Assembly: GCF_004359545.1 (NCBI RefSeq)
Contig: NZ_SCWB01000008.1
Span: 37,963 to 101,962, forward strand
Direction: 5' to 3'
DNA from: Macrococcus lamae
GTDB lineage: Bacteria; Bacillota; Bacilli; Staphylococcales; Staphylococcaceae
Length of the DNA: 64,000 bases
This document shows positions 18,302 through 30,001 of the stretch, one piece after another. The notes under the pieces are model-generated. The model was given only the letters and a program-made list of their open reading frames with translations, was not told the origin of the DNA and searched no databases. The position numbers and the translations under genes were made by a program. Position 1 is the first letter of the stretch; each line of letters opens with the position of its first letter.

Positions 18302-21300
18302 CTACAAATCAAAGATACTCAGTTGTGCTTTATCAGGCATGTCATTCAAAGTACCGAGTTCTGTCAGATAATCAATGATTTTCTGCGAAACACCGGCTTT
18401 TTTGTTGAGTTCTTCTTTCGACAGAAAAGGTCCTTCTTCTCTCGCTGCAACAATTCTACGGGCAACGTTCTCACCAAGACCCGGTACTGCGATAAATGGT
18501 GGAATAAGTGTATCACCTTCAATAATAAAGTCAAACGCGGTACTTTTCTCAAGTGAAACCGGCTGCATGCGGAAACCGCGCTGTGCCATTTCATTCGATA
18601 GTTCAAGTACAGTCAGCACATCTTTCTCTTTCTTGGCGAGGTCATGAAACTTACTGTAGTAATCTTTGACTGTCGCTTTAATCGTATGCTTATCCTTAGT
18701 CATCGTCAGCAGATCGAAATCAGACGCCCGTACTGTAAAGTAACTTGCATAATAAAATAGCGGATGATGTACTTTAAAATAGGCGATACGAACTGCCATT
18801 AAAACATAGGCGGCGGCATGTGCTTTCGGGAACATATATTTGATTCGCTTGCACGATTCAAGATACCATTCAGGCACATTATTTTCACGCATCGCTTCTT
18901 CAAACTCTTCTGTCAGCCCTTTACCCTTACGGACTGATTCCATGATTTTAAAGGCAAGCGATGGTTCAAGACCTGCATACATCAAGTAAACCATAATGTC
19001 ATCACGACAGCCGATAACGCCGGACAGGTCACAAGTTCCCGTACGGATCAGCTCCTGAGCATTACCGAGCCAGACATCTGTTCCGTGTGACAATCCAGAA
19101 ATCTGAACAAGTTCAGAGAACGTACTCGGCTTCGTATCTTCTAACATCTGACGCACGAAACCAGTTCCGAATTCAGGCACCCCGAATGTGCCGGTCTTAC
19201 ACAAAATATCTTCTTCTGTAACGCCGAGACTCGCTGGACTTGAGAAGATTTTCATTGTTTCTTTATCGTCAACTGGAATAGTTTTAGGGTCAATTCCTGA
19301 TAAGTCCTGCAGCATGCGAATCATCGTCGGATCATCGTGACCAAGTATATCAAGTTTCAGCAGATTATCATGGATAGAATGAAAGTCAAAGTGGGTGGTC
19401 TTCCACACTGAATTCTGGTCATCTGCTGGATATTGAATCGGAGTGAAATCATAAATATCCATATGTTCCGGTACAACGATAATACCGCCCGGGTGCTGAC
19501 CTGTCGTCCGCTTCACACCTGTACAGGCCTTGACCAGACGGTCCACTTCAGCTCCTCGCTTATGCATACTGTTATCGTTTAAATAGCCTTTGACATAACC
19601 GAATGCAGTTTTCTCTGCAACTGTACCGATTGTTCCTGCACGAAATACTTTATCCTCACCGAACAGCTCTTTCGTATAGTTATGAGCTTTCGGCTGATAT
19701 TCGCCGCTGAAATTCAAATCAATATCCGGTACTTTATCTCCTTTAAATCCAAGGAACGTCTCAAATGGAATGTCCTGTCCTTCCTTAATGAAAGGGACAT
19801 CACATGTCTCACACTTTTTGTCTGGCAGGTCAAAGCCGCTTGAGACAGATCCATCATCAAAGAAATGGCTTGCTTTACACTTCGGACATATATAATGCGG
19901 GGGCAGTGGATTAACTTCTGTGATCTCAGTCATGGTTGCGACAAAACTGGAACCGACTGAACCACGTGATCCTACTAAATAACCATCATCCAGTGACTTC
20001 TTCACGAGTTTCTGTGAAATCAAATAAATAACTGCGAAACCATTGCCAATAATACTTGCAAGTTCTTTCTCGAGGCGCGCGGTGACAATATCCGGCAGCT
20101 CATCACCATAAAGTTTACGGGCATTGTCATAGGACATCTCTCTGATTTCTTCGTTTGCTCCTTCAATGGAAGGTGTATACAGTTCGTCACGTATAGGTAC
20201 TACGCGCTCAATACGGTCGGCGAGAGCGTTCGTGTTTTTAATGACAATTTCGTAAGCCTTCTCTTCTCCAAGAAACATGAAGTCGTCCATCATCTCGTCC
20301 GTCGTTCTGAAATGTGCATCTGGAAAACCACTCTTATTCAACGGGTTACCCGGCATTGATGCAATCAAAATCTCACGGGCAATCTTGTCATGTTCATATA
20401 GATAGTGAACATTTCCAGTCGCAAGCACCGGTTTATCCAGTTTCTCACCGACTGCAATGATGCGCTGATAAATTTCTTCAAGTGTCTTGTTATCGCGAAT
20501 TAAATCACGCGCTAATAAATGTTGATACAGTGCTTTCGGCTGAACTTCAATAAAGTCATAGAATTCCGCGATTTTCTCTACTTCAGCCTGGTCTTTATTC
20601 ATGACGGCCGTAAATACTTCACCGTTATCACAGGCACTGCCGACCAGCAGCCCTTCTCTATTGGCATTCAGCAGTGACCGAGGGATTCGAGGTGTACGGT
20701 AAAAATAACTGACGAGTGATTCACTGACAATTTTGAAAAGATTTTTCAGTCCGGTCTGATTCTGAACAATTAATGTCACATGAACAGGACGAGCACGTTT
20801 GTATGCATCCTGATTCGATAATTTCTTATCGATGTCCATATGGTTAATGACGCCGAGCGCTTCCATCTGCTTCAGCATTTTGACAAAAATATGAGCCGTT
20901 GTTTCTGCATCATATATCGCCCGGTGATGCTGCGTAAGCTCGACTCCGTACCTCTTCGCAAGGAAATTCAGACCATGTTTACCCATCTCGGTGTTAATGG
21001 TACGGGACAGCTCCAATGTATCAATGATTCCATTAGTGCTCGCTCCTAAATGCAAACGCTCAAATCCTGTGTCAATAAACCCCATGTCAAAGCTTGCGTT
21101 ATGAGCAACATAAATCGCATCGCCGACCCATTCCTTGAACTCAGTCAGTACTTCCTTGATCGGCGGCGCACCAACCAGCATATCATCCGTAATCCCTGTC
21201 AAACGTTTGATAGTTTCATTCAATCGTTCACCAGGATTGCTGAACCGCTCGAACTTGTCAATTATTTCTCCGTTCTTCACTTTAACGGCCGCAAGTTCGA

Positions 21301-22606
21301 TAATTTTATCATACTGAGAACTTAAGCCTGTGGTTTCTACGTCAAAGACAACGTAAGTACTGTCATTCAACGTTCTGTCAGTCGGATTGTAAGTAATCGG
21401 CACACCGTCATCTACCAGCATTCCTTCAATACCGTAAATCATCTTGATGCCGTTCTTTTCAGCTGCGGCATGAGCGTCAGGAAATGCTTGAACAACGTTA
21501 TGATCGGTGACCGCAATGGCCTGATGTCCCCATTCAGCTGCCTGCTCGACATATTTACCGATATGCGAAATACCGTCCATCTGGCTCATGCTGGAATGAA
21601 GATGGAACTCCACTCGTTTTTCCTCTGATTTATCTTTCTTAGGAGATTTCTTGATTTCGTGAATATCATTCAACATCATCACTAAATCTCTGATAAATGT
21701 ATCTTCTTCAATTCGACCTTGCGCACGCACCCACTTGCCTGGTTTCAACGCTTTGAAATGCTCCAGATCGTTCTTACCTTTTCGCGTAAACATTTTTAAG
21801 GTCAGCGAATCGGTATAATCTGTAATTTTTATTTGAGCGATATGCCGACCACTTTTCAGCTCTTTTATCTCAACATCAAAAATGACGCCTTCAATAGCCG
21901 CTTTAAACTCTTCTTCAATAATAGAAGAAATCGGACGAATCAATTCGACATTAATTTCTTTACCGATGGAGCAGACATTCACTTCATCACTATCTTCTTC
22001 AGCGCGCTGACGCTGCATTTCAGCCACTCGTTCGCGGGCCACTATTGCACTTGTCGTATCCTCTTCCTGTATATGCGCTTCCAGTGATTCAAGTTCTTTC
22101 TCATGCGCTTCTTCAGAAATTTCAAAGATAATTTTATCTACTGCAAGCCCTGCATGATTAAATGCCTTTAAGAGCGACCCGTTACATGCTTTCTCAAGGT
22201 GCTTCTCTTCTACTTCATTATGTACCTGAAATTTCAGCACAGTTCCTGAGAAGTAATACTTCTTACCTTTAAGCTGCACTTTCAAGCTCGGACTGATAGC
22301 CGTCTGCTCGATACAATGATCGACATAGCCGGTCAATTTATCTGTTATATCTGACTGGTCAAGAGCTTTAAAGGACACACTGACATCTGCAATATGACTG
22401 AATGCTGTTTTAAGTTCATTGCAGAACTGAAAGTATAAATCACTTGGCAGGATGACTGGGCTCGTGATATAAAAATGCCATTTTCTATCTTTCTGCGAAA
22501 TATCTAGACGTTCAATTGAGCTGCCTCTAATGATTTCTTCCGGAAAGACATTAGTCATTTTCAGCTGTGTCAAAAGTATTTTAAATTTTTCATATTTATC
22601 TGCCAC
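18302..22606 (-). CDS. polC: DNA polymerase III alpha subunit, PolC type
   Basis: 1434 residues, full length for PolC. An N-terminal OB-fold region is followed by the PHP domain (FHLHSSMSQMDG near residue 338), into which a DEDD 3'-5' proofreading exonuclease is inserted (VVFDVETTGLSSQ near 420). Next comes the polymerase core with a four-cysteine zinc site (CPKCKASHF ... CETCDVPF) and the C-terminal helix-hairpin-helix end. It is the leading-strand replicase of low-GC Gram-positives. GTG start at 22606 with AAGGTGG seven bases upstream. It follows proS, beyond a weak terminator. Confidence 0.98.
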   Translation of the reverse strand: MADKYEKFKILLTQLKMTNVFPEEIIRGSSIERLDISQKDRKWHFYITSPVILPSDLYFQFCNELKTAFSHIADVSVSFKALDQSDITDKLTGYVDHCIEQTAISPSLKVQLKGKKYYFSGTVLKFQVHNEVEEKHLEKACNGSLLKAFNHAGLAVDKIIFEISEEAHEKELESLEAHIQEEDTTSAIVARERVAEMQRQRAEEDSDEVNVCSIGKEINVELIRPISSIIEEEFKAAIEGVIFDVEIKELKSGRHIAQIKITDYTDSLTLKMFTRKGKNDLEHFKALKPGKWVRAQGRIEEDTFIRDLVMMLNDIHEIKKSPKKDKSEEKRVEFHLHSSMSQMDGISHIGKYVEQAAEWGHQAIAVTDHNVVQAFPDAHAAAEKNGIKMIYGIEGMLVDDGVPITYNPTDRTLNDSTYVVFDVETTGLSSQYDKIIELAAVKVKNGEIIDKFERFSNPGERLNETIKRLTGITDDMLVGAPPIKEVLTEFKEWVGDAIYVAHNASFDMGFIDTGFERLHLGASTNGIIDTLELSRTINTEMGKHGLNFLAKRYGVELTQHHRAIYDAETTAHIFVKMLKQMEALGVINHMDIDKKLSNQDAYKRARPVHVTLIVQNQTGLKNLFKIVSESLVSYFYRTPRIPRSLLNANREGLLVGSACDNGEVFTAVMNKDQAEVEKIAEFYDFIEVQPKALYQHLLARDLIRDNKTLEEIYQRIIAVGEKLDKPVLATGNVHYLYEHDKIAREILIASMPGNPLNKSGFPDAHFRTTDEMMDDFMFLGEEKAYEIVIKNTNALADRIERVVPIRDELYTPSIEGANEEIREMSYDNARKLYGDELPDIVTARLEKELASIIGNGFAVIYLISQKLVKKSLDDGYLVGSRGSVGSSFVATMTEITEVNPLPPHYICPKCKASHFFDDGSVSSGFDLPDKKCETCDVPFIKEGQDIPFETFLGFKGDKVPDIDLNFSGEYQPKAHNYTKELFGEDKVFRAGTIGTVAEKTAFGYVKGYLNDNSMHKRGAEVDRLVKACTGVKRTTGQHPGGIIVVPEHMDIYDFTPIQYPADDQNSVWKTTHFDFHSIHDNLLKLDILGHDDPTMIRMLQDLSGIDPKTIPVDDKETMKIFSSPASLGVTEEDILCKTGTFGVPEFGTGFVRQMLEDTKPSTFSELVQISGLSHGTDVWLGNAQELIRTGTCDLSGVIGCRDDIMVYLMYAGLEPSLAFKIMESVRKGKGLTEEFEEAMRENNVPEWYLESCKRIKYMFPKAHAAAYVLMAVRIAYFKVHHPLFYYASYFTVRASDFDLLTMTKDKHTIKATVKDYYSKFHDLAKKEKDVLTVLELSNEMAQRGFRMQPVSLEKSTAFDFIIEGDTLIPPFIAVPGLGENVARRIVAAREEGPFLSKEELNKKAGVSQKIIDYLTELGTLNDMPDKAQLSIFDL

Positions 22607-22623
22607 GCCAGAACCACCTTCTC

Positions 22624-22660
22624 AAAATAAAAAGTAACACGCGGAAAGCGTATTACTTTT
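22624..22660 (-). terminator. Probable intrinsic terminator after proS
   Basis: Stem AAAAGTAA-C-ACGC / GCGT-A-TTACTTTT with a 5-base loop and a short T-rich minus-strand tail (TTTTATTTTGAG). It sits between the proS stop and the polC Shine-Dalgarno, so it may only dampen transcription into polC. Confidence 0.55.
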
Positions 22661-22684
22661 AGCTTCATCTATTATATCAAAAAA

Positions 22685-24388
22685 CTAGTCGAGCGTACCG
22701 TATAAAGAATCAATTGTTGCTTTGAGTTCATCAACTTTGACGTCAAATGATTCTCCCGATTTTCTCAGCTTCACTTCAACCATTCCTTCTGCCGCATTTT
22801 TACCGACAACAATGCGCAGTGGTACACCGATTAAATCTGCATCATTGAATTTGACGCCCGCTCGTTCAGAACGGTCATCATACAATACGTCATAATCTTG
22901 TTTAAATGTTTCATAAAGCTCATCGGCAAGCTCTCGCTGAACATCTTGCTTTGGATTGACTGAGATGACATGAATATCGTAAGGTGTGATGGATTTCGGC
23001 CAGATGATGCCTCTGTCATCATGATGCTGCTCGATGACTGCCGACAATGTACGGGATACACCGATACCGTAGCAGCCCATAATCATTGGGCGTGCTTTGC
23101 CTTGTTCATCGAGGAATGTCGCTTTCATCGATTCAGAATATTTGGTTCCAAGCTTAAACACTTGCCCGACTTCTATACCTTCAGCAAATTTCACTGGACC
23201 ACTGCCGTCAGCTGATTGTTCTCCTTCCAGAATAAAACGGAAGTCATCAAATTCCTTGACGTTGAAGTCACGACCAATATTTGCATTAATATAGTGATAT
23301 TCTGTTTCATTTGCTCCTACTGCCAGGTTGTTCAGATCCTGTACTGAATTGTCTGCGTAAATTTCAATTTTGTCGACACCGACTGGACCAAGTGAACCTG
23401 GTTTGGCACCCATAATACCTTCAATTTCAGCTTCTGTCGCCATCTCGACAAATTCAGTGCCGAAATAGGACTTTACTTTAATATCGTTCAATTCATGATG
23501 TCCACGAATAAGAAACATGACATAGCGATCGTCCACTTTGACAATCATTGACTTGACGATCTCATCGAGACGTCTGCCAAGTAAATCAGCAAGCTGCTGC
23601 GCAGTCTTGACTCCAGGCGTATGGATTTTTTCAAGTGATTGTACTGCTGTATGCTCAGGATTCGGCTTATAAATGACTTCGGCTTTCTCGATATTTGCTG
23701 CATAGTCACTTCCGTCTGTGTAGGCGATTGTATCTTCACCGATCTCAGCAAGCGCCATAAATTCGTGCGTATGACTGCCGCCGATCGCTCCGCTGTCTGC
23801 AATGACTGGGCGGAACTTCAAGTTGACACGCGTGAAAATATTGGAATAAGCACGGTACATATCCTGATAAGTTGCATCCAGTGATTCTTCAGATGCATGG
23901 AAGCTATAAGCGTCTTTCATAATAAATTCACGACCGCGGAGCAGACCAAATCTCGGACGCTTCTCATCGCGGAACTTATTCTGAATCTGGAATAGTGTTA
24001 CTGGCAATTTCTTATAAGATTTTAGTTCATCACGTACAAGAGACGTAATGATTTCCTCATGAGTCGGTCCGAGCGCAAATTCACGACCGTGACGGTCGGT
24101 CATGCGCATCAGCTCAGCGCCATAACTTGGCCAGCGACCACTTTCCTGCCAAAGTTCTGCTGGCTGCAGGGCAGGCATCAGAATTTCTATACCGTCAATC
24201 GCTTCCATCTCTTCACGGACAATGGCTTCTATTTTATTCAGCACACGCTTTGAAATCGGCAGATAACTGTAAATACCACTTGCAATCTGCTTGATCATAC
24301 CAGCTTTAAGCAGCAGCTGATGACTTTTAGAATCCGCATCATTAGGAACTTCCCGTAATGTCGGAATAAACATTTTTGACTGCTTCAT
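22685..24388 (-). CDS. proS: Prolyl-tRNA synthetase (bacterial type)
   Basis: 567 residues. The class II core has motif 2 ([21 protein letters not shown]) and motif 3 ([17 protein letters not shown]), with a YbaK-type editing insertion between them (about 230-395) and a C-terminal anticodon-binding domain. It charges tRNA-Pro, and the insertion clears alanine mischarging. ATG with GAGGATT upstream. Downstream of rseP by 18 bases in the uppS-cdsA-dxr-rseP-proS run, a conserved Bacillales order. No T-box leader is present in the short upstream gap. Confidence 0.97.
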   Translation of the reverse strand: MKQSKMFIPTLREVPNDADSKSHQLLLKAGMIKQIASGIYSYLPISKRVLNKIEAIVREEMEAIDGIEILMPALQPAELWQESGRWPSYGAELMRMTDRHGREFALGPTHEEIITSLVRDELKSYKKLPVTLFQIQNKFRDEKRPRFGLLRGREFIMKDAYSFHASEESLDATYQDMYRAYSNIFTRVNLKFRPVIADSGAIGGSHTHEFMALAEIGEDTIAYTDGSDYAANIEKAEVIYKPNPEHTAVQSLEKIHTPGVKTAQQLADLLGRRLDEIVKSMIVKVDDRYVMFLIRGHHELNDIKVKSYFGTEFVEMATEAEIEGIMGAKPGSLGPVGVDKIEIYADNSVQDLNNLAVGANETEYHYINANIGRDFNVKEFDDFRFILEGEQSADGSGPVKFAEGIEVGQVFKLGTKYSESMKATFLDEQGKARPMIMGCYGIGVSRTLSAVIEQHHDDRGIIWPKSITPYDIHVISVNPKQDVQRELADELYETFKQDYDVLYDDRSERAGVKFNDADLIGVPLRIVVGKNAAEGMVEVKLRKSGESFDVKVDELKATIDSLYGTLD

Positions 24389-24406
24389 TAAGTAATCCTC
24401 CTTAAT

Positions 24407-25690
24407 TTAAAAGAAATAACGTTGTATATCATTCCACGTCACCATAATCATAACGAAGAATAAAAATACGGCTCCTATTGATATAATGACTATCTCAGCT
24501 TTTTTGTTCACCGGACGCTTGAAAATCGCCTCATAGATGACGAACAGAATACGACCCCCGTCAAGTGCTGGAATCGGCAGTAAGTTCATGATGCCTAGGT
24601 TAACTGATAATGTCGCAGTAAAACCAATAAGTGGTAGTATTCCAAGTGACGCAATCTTTTCAGTATTCTTATAAATTCCAACCGGTCCATTCAGCATATC
24701 GAATGAAAAGGTTCCCGTGAAGATGCTGGCAAATAATGCACCGACGAGATTAAAAATCATTAGTCCAGTACTGAATGTCGTTTTTATACCATAAATCAAA
24801 GGGTCAATCAAACTATCGTGTACTAGCAGCGGATTGATGCCTATTACTGCCCTTTTGTCTTCTTTTGATGTTGTTGATACATTCTGAATCTTAGGAGTAA
24901 TCTGTTTTGACAGTTCTTTGCCATCACGGTCAATGATGATCTCATGTTGTTTAATATCATGACTATTAAAATATGAGGTCATATCTTCCCATTTCGATAT
25001 GGATTCTCCGTCAATACTGACAATTCTATCTTTCGTGACAAGGCCTGCTTTATCTGCCGGACTATCCTGCATGGTACCACCAACGATAGCTTTATCGGTC
25101 GGTGTTCCTGTTGCATAGAAATATCCGATAAAAAGCAGCAGCGCCAGTATAAAGTTAAACAGCGGGCCGGCAAATAATGTTAAAAATTTCGGCCATGGTT
25201 TCTTATTCTTGAATTGAAGGTCTCGCGGTGCTATCTGAATCAGGTCACCTTCACGGACGAAGTAAGCTTTTTCAGCGATCGGGTAAGTGACCTTTTCATT
25301 CGTATACTGGTCAATACCTTCGATGAACAGCTGGTCTTCAAAATCACTGTCGCTTACTTCCAGCTGCTCAATCTGTCTGAACTGATGCTGGTCGTCAAGA
25401 ATAACGTGAGTCACTTCATTGTGTTCATTTTTCTTGATGCTCACTGTCATACCGGCAGTTACCGGATTCTGCTCCATGCCGCTTCCGGCCATCATGACAT
25501 AACCGCCGACCGGCAGAAGTCTGATTGTGTATAACGTTTCATTCTTTTTATAGGAGAAAATCTTCGGTCCCATCCCGATCGCAAATTCCGGACACATAAT
25601 GCCTGCACGCTTAGCAAAGTAAAGATGACCGAATTCATGGACCGTGACAAGAAGACCAAAGACAATAATAAATGAAATGATTCCAAGCAT
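24407..25690 (-). CDS. rseP: Site-2 metalloprotease RseP/RasP
   Basis: 427 residues. The first transmembrane segment carries the zinc motif HEFGH (residues 18-22); the second metal motif is LDGGRILF near residue 370. A PDZ domain (about 180-280) lies between further membrane helices (about 175-200, 310-340, 345-365 and 395-425). It cleaves transmembrane substrates such as anti-sigma factors and signal-peptide remnants. ATG three bases after the dxr stop, so co-translated with dxr. Confidence 0.95.
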   Translation of the reverse strand: MLGIISFIIVFGLLVTVHEFGHLYFAKRAGIMCPEFAIGMGPKIFSYKKNETLYTIRLLPVGGYVMMAGSGMEQNPVTAGMTVSIKKNEHNEVTHVILDDQHQFRQIEQLEVSDSDFEDQLFIEGIDQYTNEKVTYPIAEKAYFVREGDLIQIAPRDLQFKNKKPWPKFLTLFAGPLFNFILALLLFIGYFYATGTPTDKAIVGGTMQDSPADKAGLVTKDRIVSIDGESISKWEDMTSYFNSHDIKQHEIIIDRDGKELSKQITPKIQNVSTTSKEDKRAVIGINPLLVHDSLIDPLIYGIKTTFSTGLMIFNLVGALFASIFTGTFSFDMLNGPVGIYKNTEKIASLGILPLIGFTATLSVNLGIMNLLPIPALDGGRILFVIYEAIFKRPVNKKAEIVIISIGAVFLFFVMIMVTWNDIQRYFF

Positions 25691-25693
25691 AGT

Positions 25694-26824
25694 TTACACC
25701 TCGTAATGACGTGATTTGTAGTCAGCGTCGATTTCTAGTATCGTCTCAAGGTCAGGATTCAATATGACGTCATGTGCCTGCATTTCCCGTTCAATCAGTG
25801 TCTCGATGTCGAGGAAGCTGATTTTTCCGTCTAGAAACATTGCGACAGCTACTTCATTGACTGCATTCATGACAACGGGCATAGTGCCGCCGATCCTAAT
25901 CGCATCGTATGCAAATTTCAGACATCTGAAACGCTCAACATCCATCGGCTTGAAGTTCAGTTGTCCGACCGCGGCAAGATCCAGTCGTTCTGCCTGTCTT
26001 GGTAATCTATCAGGGTAACTGAATGCATATTGAATGGGCAGACGCATATCCGGTGTTCCGAGTTGAGCCATTACACTAGTATCATTGAATTCTACCATAG
26101 AATGAATAATACTTTCTTTATGAAGCACTGTCTCTATGCGTTCGACTGGGAGATCAAACAGCCACTTCGCTTCTATCACTTCAAGTCCTTTATTCATCAT
26201 CGTCGCTGAATCAATTGTAATTTTTTTGCCCATTGACCAGTTTGGATGATTCAATGCATCTTCAAGCGTCACCGATTCAAGATCCGCTCTCGACAAATCT
26301 CTGAACGACCCTCCGCTTGCTGTTATGATTAGCCTTTCAACGGATTTTTGGTCCTCACCGTTCAGGCACTGATAGATCGCTGAGTGTTCAGAATCAACGG
26401 GTAAAATGCTGACCCCTTTTTGTCGCGCAGCGTTCATAACAATTTCTCCAGCTACAACAAGTGTTTCCTTATTAGCAAGAGCGATATCTATTCCGTGTTC
26501 TATCGCATGGAGCGTCGGTTTTAACCCGATACTTCCCAGAATTGAGTTTAACAGAATATCATTTTTGTGGTAGCCGGCAACTGTTAACAGGCCTTCTTCA
26601 CCTGTCACAACTTTGACATCGAAGCCTGATAACTGTGCTGCATCTTCTTCGTCCTGGACACACACTACATCCGGTTTGAATTCTTCGATTACTGCTTTTG
26701 CAATATCGATATTTCTGCCGACTGAAAAGCTCACAAGCCGGTATTGATGTGGATGTTCTCTAATGACATCCAAACCTTGCATCCCGACAGAGCCACTTGC
26801 ACCTAATATTCCGATATGTTTCAT
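25694..26824 (-). CDS. dxr: 1-deoxy-D-xylulose 5-phosphate reductoisomerase
   Basis: 376 residues. N-terminal NADPH-binding [11 protein letters not shown], the NKETLV motif, the flexible-loop/metal region VDSEHSAI and [23 protein letters not shown]. It makes MEP in the non-mevalonate isoprenoid route, feeding UppS encoded two genes upstream. Staphylococcus itself uses mevalonate and lacks dxr, so a dxr gene in this otherwise staphylococcal neighbourhood separates this organism from Staphylococcus. ATG with AGGTGA upstream, 8 bases after cdsA. Confidence 0.95.
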   Translation of the reverse strand: MKHIGILGASGSVGMQGLDVIREHPHQYRLVSFSVGRNIDIAKAVIEEFKPDVVCVQDEEDAAQLSGFDVKVVTGEEGLLTVAGYHKNDILLNSILGSIGLKPTLHAIEHGIDIALANKETLVVAGEIVMNAARQKGVSILPVDSEHSAIYQCLNGEDQKSVERLIITASGGSFRDLSRADLESVTLEDALNHPNWSMGKKITIDSATMMNKGLEVIEAKWLFDLPVERIETVLHKESIIHSMVEFNDTSVMAQLGTPDMRLPIQYAFSYPDRLPRQAERLDLAAVGQLNFKPMDVERFRCLKFAYDAIRIGGTMPVVMNAVNEVAVAMFLDGKISFLDIETLIEREMQAHDVILNPDLETILEIDADYKSRHYEV

Positions 26825-26832
26825 ATTTTCAC

Positions 26833-27624
26833 CTAACCTTGAAAGTTAATTAATAAAATGTTCATCAGTGGCAGTACGAAGATGAAGCTGTCGAAGCGAT
26901 CTAAAATACCACCATGACCTGGCAGCAGCGTACCTGAGTCCTTTACATCAAAATGGCGTTTCAAGGCGGATTCGACAAGATCTCCAAGTTGTCCGAACAT
27001 GCTGAGCAGCCATGTCACTATTAGCAGTGGCACAAGGCTGAGCGGCATATCATAATAAATACTGAATATAATGGCAACAAGTGTACTGCTTAAAATACCG
27101 CCGACAAATCCTTCTATCGTCTTGTTAGGACTGATTTCCGGCCATAATTTATGCTTTCCGAACAGACGACCGAAAATATACGCTCCTGTATCCGTCAGCC
27201 AGACAATAAGTAGCGCGAACAGCAGAAAATGCAGTCCTGCGTTATTCCGCGTTTCATAGAAATACATAAAACCGATTCCTACATAAGCAACAGCAAGCAT
27301 ACAGAATGCTGCATCTACAAAGGTAAACCTGTTCTTTGAGACAACTGTAAAGCTCAGCAGTATTAAACTCATGACGATAAGAAACGGTACCTGATACTGC
27401 ATCTGGACAAGTTCGCTGCGCTGTGGCGACATAATCAGACATAAGGCAATCAAACTGATGATTCCTGGCAGCGAATACAACTTGATGTGTTTCATGTTCA
27501 ATACTTCTTTCAGTGCGACGATGGCCAGTAAATAAGCTAAAATCAGCACAGGCCAGCTGCCGTAAATAACAATTGGCAGAAAAATAGCCATAGCAATAAT
27601 GGCTGTGATTGTTCTTGTTTTCAT
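26833..27624 (-). CDS. cdsA: Phosphatidate cytidylyltransferase
   Basis: 263 residues and about eight hydrophobic segments. The CdsA signature is at the C-terminus ([19 protein letters not shown]), with the earlier conserved [17 protein letters not shown] and SPNKTIEG. It makes CDP-diacylglycerol for membrane phospholipids. ATG two bases after the uppS stop with GGGGGA upstream, so coupled to uppS. Normal length and position. Confidence 0.95.
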   Translation of the reverse strand: MKTRTITAIIAMAIFLPIVIYGSWPVLILAYLLAIVALKEVLNMKHIKLYSLPGIISLIALCLIMSPQRSELVQMQYQVPFLIVMSLILLSFTVVSKNRFTFVDAAFCMLAVAYVGIGFMYFYETRNNAGLHFLLFALLIVWLTDTGAYIFGRLFGKHKLWPEISPNKTIEGFVGGILSSTLVAIIFSIYYDMPLSLVPLLIVTWLLSMFGQLGDLVESALKRHFDVKDSGTLLPGHGGILDRFDSFIFVLPLMNILLINFQG

Positions 27625-27626
27625 TC

Positions 27627-28373
27627 TTACAGTCCCCCAAATCGGCGTTGACGGTTATTATAAACTTCTATCGCATGATCAAGATCCGCTGCAGCGAAGT
27701 CAGGCCAGAATTTATTTTCGAACACAAATTCACTGTATGACGTCTGCCAAATGAGAAAGTTACTGAGTCTTTCTTCACCAGACGTTCTGATCAGCAATTC
27801 TGGATCAGGAAAATGCTTCGTAAATAAATATTTGCTGAATAGTTTCTCATCAATGTCACTGAGCACAAGTTGATCGTCTTTATAGTCTGCAGCAATCATT
27901 TTCACAGCTGACACAATTTCCTTGCGGCCTCCATAATTCATAGCAAATATAAGTTTTAACCCAGAATTATACTTTGTCTGTTCCTTCGCTTCAAGCAATG
28001 CATGTTTCGTATGATCCGGCAATTGATCGATAAATCCAATTGACTCCACTTTGACATTGTTGTCAATTAATTCAGGTAAAAATGATGATAAAAAATCACC
28101 AGGCAGCTTCATTAAATAATTCACTTCATCTTCTGGACGCGACCAGTTTTCAGTAGAAAATGCATATAATGTCAAATACTTAACCCCGATATCACTTGCA
28201 TGACGGGTAATTCGTTTCACCGTCTGCATCCCTTCGTAATGACCTTTTACACGTGGCATTCTACGCTGTTTAGCCCAGCGGCCGTTACCATCCATAATGA
28301 TTGCGATATGCTTAGGTACAGATGGATGAACGTGTTTCTCTAATGAAGAACTTTTCTTGAATAAATTAAACAT
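27627..28373 (-). CDS. uppS: Undecaprenyl diphosphate synthase
   Basis: 248 residues. The cis-prenyltransferase motif [11 protein letters not shown] has catalytic D28 and the N30-G-R-W loop, and the C-terminal [20 protein letters not shown] is present. It makes the C55 lipid carrier for peptidoglycan and teichoic acids, which is also the lipid used by the GT2/GtrA/YfhO system at 44-51 kb. ATG with GGAGG upstream. First gene of uppS-cdsA-dxr-rseP-proS-polC, after the frr terminator. The 85-base gap upstream holds only weak promoter matches (TATGAT, TAGAAT). Confidence 0.96.
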   Translation of the reverse strand: MFNLFKKSSSLEKHVHPSVPKHIAIIMDGNGRWAKQRRMPRVKGHYEGMQTVKRITRHASDIGVKYLTLYAFSTENWSRPEDEVNYLMKLPGDFLSSFLPELIDNNVKVESIGFIDQLPDHTKHALLEAKEQTKYNSGLKLIFAMNYGGRKEIVSAVKMIAADYKDDQLVLSDIDEKLFSKYLFTKHFPDPELLIRTSGEERLSNFLIWQTSYSEFVFENKFWPDFAAADLDHAIEVYNNRQRRFGGL

Positions 28374-28461
28374 ACGTTCCTCCAGCTATTCATATTACTA
28401 TTTCTTTATTCTATCATAACCCATAATTGAAGTCGTTATTTTTATTAATATCACTATAAGC

Positions 28462-28525
28462 AAAAAAAGAAGCTGAGATACGTCTTTCTTTGAATTGCAT
28501 TCAAAGATCAATGTAGCTCAACTTC
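28462..28525 (-). terminator. Long terminator hairpin after frr
   Basis: Outer stem GAAG-TGAG / CTCA-CTTC and inner stem TCTTTGAAT / ATTCAAAGA around a 3-base loop, followed on the minus strand by seven T residues. It lies 13 bases after the frr stop. Confidence 0.7.
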
Positions 28526-28537
28526 ATTCATTTTGAT

Positions 28538-29095
28538 TTAGACTGCCATGATATCACTTTCTTTATTGTCTGTCAGTGAATCAATTTTTTTGATGTAGTC
28601 ATTAGTTAAGTTCTGAACGTCTTCAGTGAAACCTTTAAGATCGTCTTCTGTCAGTTCACCCGATTTTTCAGCTTTTTTCAGTGCGTCATTGGCATCACGA
28701 CGGATATTACGAATAGCTACTTTAGCGTTTTCCGCTTCTTTCTTCGCTTCTTTCACCAGTTCTTTGCGGCGTTCTTCTGTTAATGCCGGTACAGTAATAC
28801 GAATGACATTTCCATCAGATGTCGGATTCACTCCAAGGTTGGCCTGATTAATCGCTTTTAATATATCATCAATGGATGATTTGTCATAAGGTGATACAAC
28901 TAACATTCTAGCTTCCGGCACTGAAATACCAGCCAGCTGCTGCACCGGTGTATCTGCTCCGTAGTAATTAACTGAAACACGATCAAGCAAATTAGCACTT
29001 GCATTACCTGCACGAATGCCGGCGAAGTCACGTGTTAAACTATCGATACTTTTAGACATTTTGTCTTTTGTTTCATTAATAATTGCTGTCGTCAT
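28538..29095 (-). CDS. frr: Ribosome recycling factor
   Basis: 185 residues, standard length. Three-helix-bundle landmarks are [32 protein letters not shown] and the hinge region [17 protein letters not shown]. With EF-G it splits post-termination ribosomes. The ATG at 29095 has AGGAG upstream and gives [13 protein letters not shown], matching other RRFs; an in-frame start at 29140 would run into the pyrH end with no site. Separated from pyrH by 16 bases. Confidence 0.97.
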   Translation of the reverse strand: MTTAIINETKDKMSKSIDSLTRDFAGIRAGNASANLLDRVSVNYYGADTPVQQLAGISVPEARMLVVSPYDKSSIDDILKAINQANLGVNPTSDGNVIRITVPALTEERRKELVKEAKKEAENAKVAIRNIRRDANDALKKAEKSGELTEDDLKGFTEDVQNLTNDYIKKIDSLTDNKESDIMAV

Positions 29096-29111
29096 TATTA
29101 TTCTCCTATCA

Positions 29112-29834
29112 TTACTTAGTGATCGTTGTGCCGATAACATCGCCTTTTACAGCGCGTTTGATGTTACCTTCCTCCATAATTGAGAATACCACGAGCGGTA
29201 TATCATTGTCCATACAGAACGAACTTGCTGTGGAGTCCATTACCTGCAGACCTTCCTGCAGCATCTGGATATAAGTCAGTGACTCATACTTTTTAGCTGT
29301 CGGGTCAAGTTTAGGATCAGCTGAATAAACACCGTCAACATTGTTTTTGCCCATCAGAATAACGTCCGCTTCCATTTCAGCTGCACGCAGCGCTGCAGTT
29401 GTATCAGTTGAGAAGTAAGGGTTACCGATACCAGCTGCAAAGATCACAACACGTCCTTTTTCAAGGTGTCTGATTGCACGTCTTCTAATATAAGGTTCAG
29501 CGACCTGTTGCATTGCAATTGATGTCAGTACACGAGTGTCGCAGTCCAGCTGCTCCAGACTATCCTGCAGTGCCAGTGAATTCATGACAGTAGCAAGCAT
29601 CCCCATATAGTCGGCTGTACCACGGTCCATTCCAAGGTCACTGCCTGTCTTGCCGCGCCAGATATTTCCACCGCCAACGATAACTGCTATCTCACAATCC
29701 ATTTGAGCGACTTCTGCGACTTGTTTCGCAATATTTTTAATAATCACAGGATTGATACCAAATCCTGCTTCTCCTGCTAGAGCTTCTCCACTTAACTTTA
29801 ATACGACACGTTTATATTTAGATGTTTCAATCAA
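29112..29834 (-). CDS. pyrH: UMP kinase
   Basis: 240 residues of the amino-acid-kinase fold: [24 protein letters not shown] and [15 protein letters not shown]. It phosphorylates UMP to UDP as a hexamer. The start is TTG at 29834, with AAAGGG nine bases upstream and the normal N-terminus [19 protein letters not shown]. It has its own promoter after the tsf terminator. The leader contains a CTTCTTT/AAAGAAG hairpin. Confidence 0.96.
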   Translation of the reverse strand: MIETSKYKRVVLKLSGEALAGEAGFGINPVIIKNIAKQVAEVAQMDCEIAVIVGGGNIWRGKTGSDLGMDRGTADYMGMLATVMNSLALQDSLEQLDCDTRVLTSIAMQQVAEPYIRRRAIRHLEKGRVVIFAAGIGNPYFSTDTTAALRAAEMEADVILMGKNNVDGVYSADPKLDPTAKKYESLTYIQMLQEGLQVMDSTASSFCMDNDIPLVVFSIMEEGNIKRAVKGDVIGTTITK

Positions 29835-29904
29835 TTGTGATCGCCCTTTCAGAATTTAATTTTTTACTTCTTTACTGGTGAAAGAAGCGCCCAAAACTAT
29901 ATGT

Positions 29905-29933
29905 ATTATATCAGTAATCACTTAAAAAGTTAA
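29905..29933 (-). promoter_or_regulatory. Sigma-A promoter for pyrH-frr
   Basis: -35 TTAACT (29928-29933), 17-base spacer, perfect -10 TATAAT (29905-29910). Confidence 0.65.
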
Positions 29934-29965
29934 ACTGTTTTCATGGTCATTCTCTAGTTTTATGT

Positions 29966-29993
29966 AAAAAAAGGGACACGACTTCTCGTGTCC
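29966..29993 (-). terminator. Intrinsic terminator after tsf
   Basis: Stem GGACACGA / TCGTGTCC with a 4-base loop, followed on the minus strand by a run of T; eight bases after the tsf stop. Confidence 0.8.
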
Positions 29994-30001
29994 ACTATAA
30001 C

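Noticed and set aside
24389..24406. Possible T-box leader for proS
   Set aside because: The gap from rseP is only 18 bases, too short for a T-box, and no T-box sequence is present in it.
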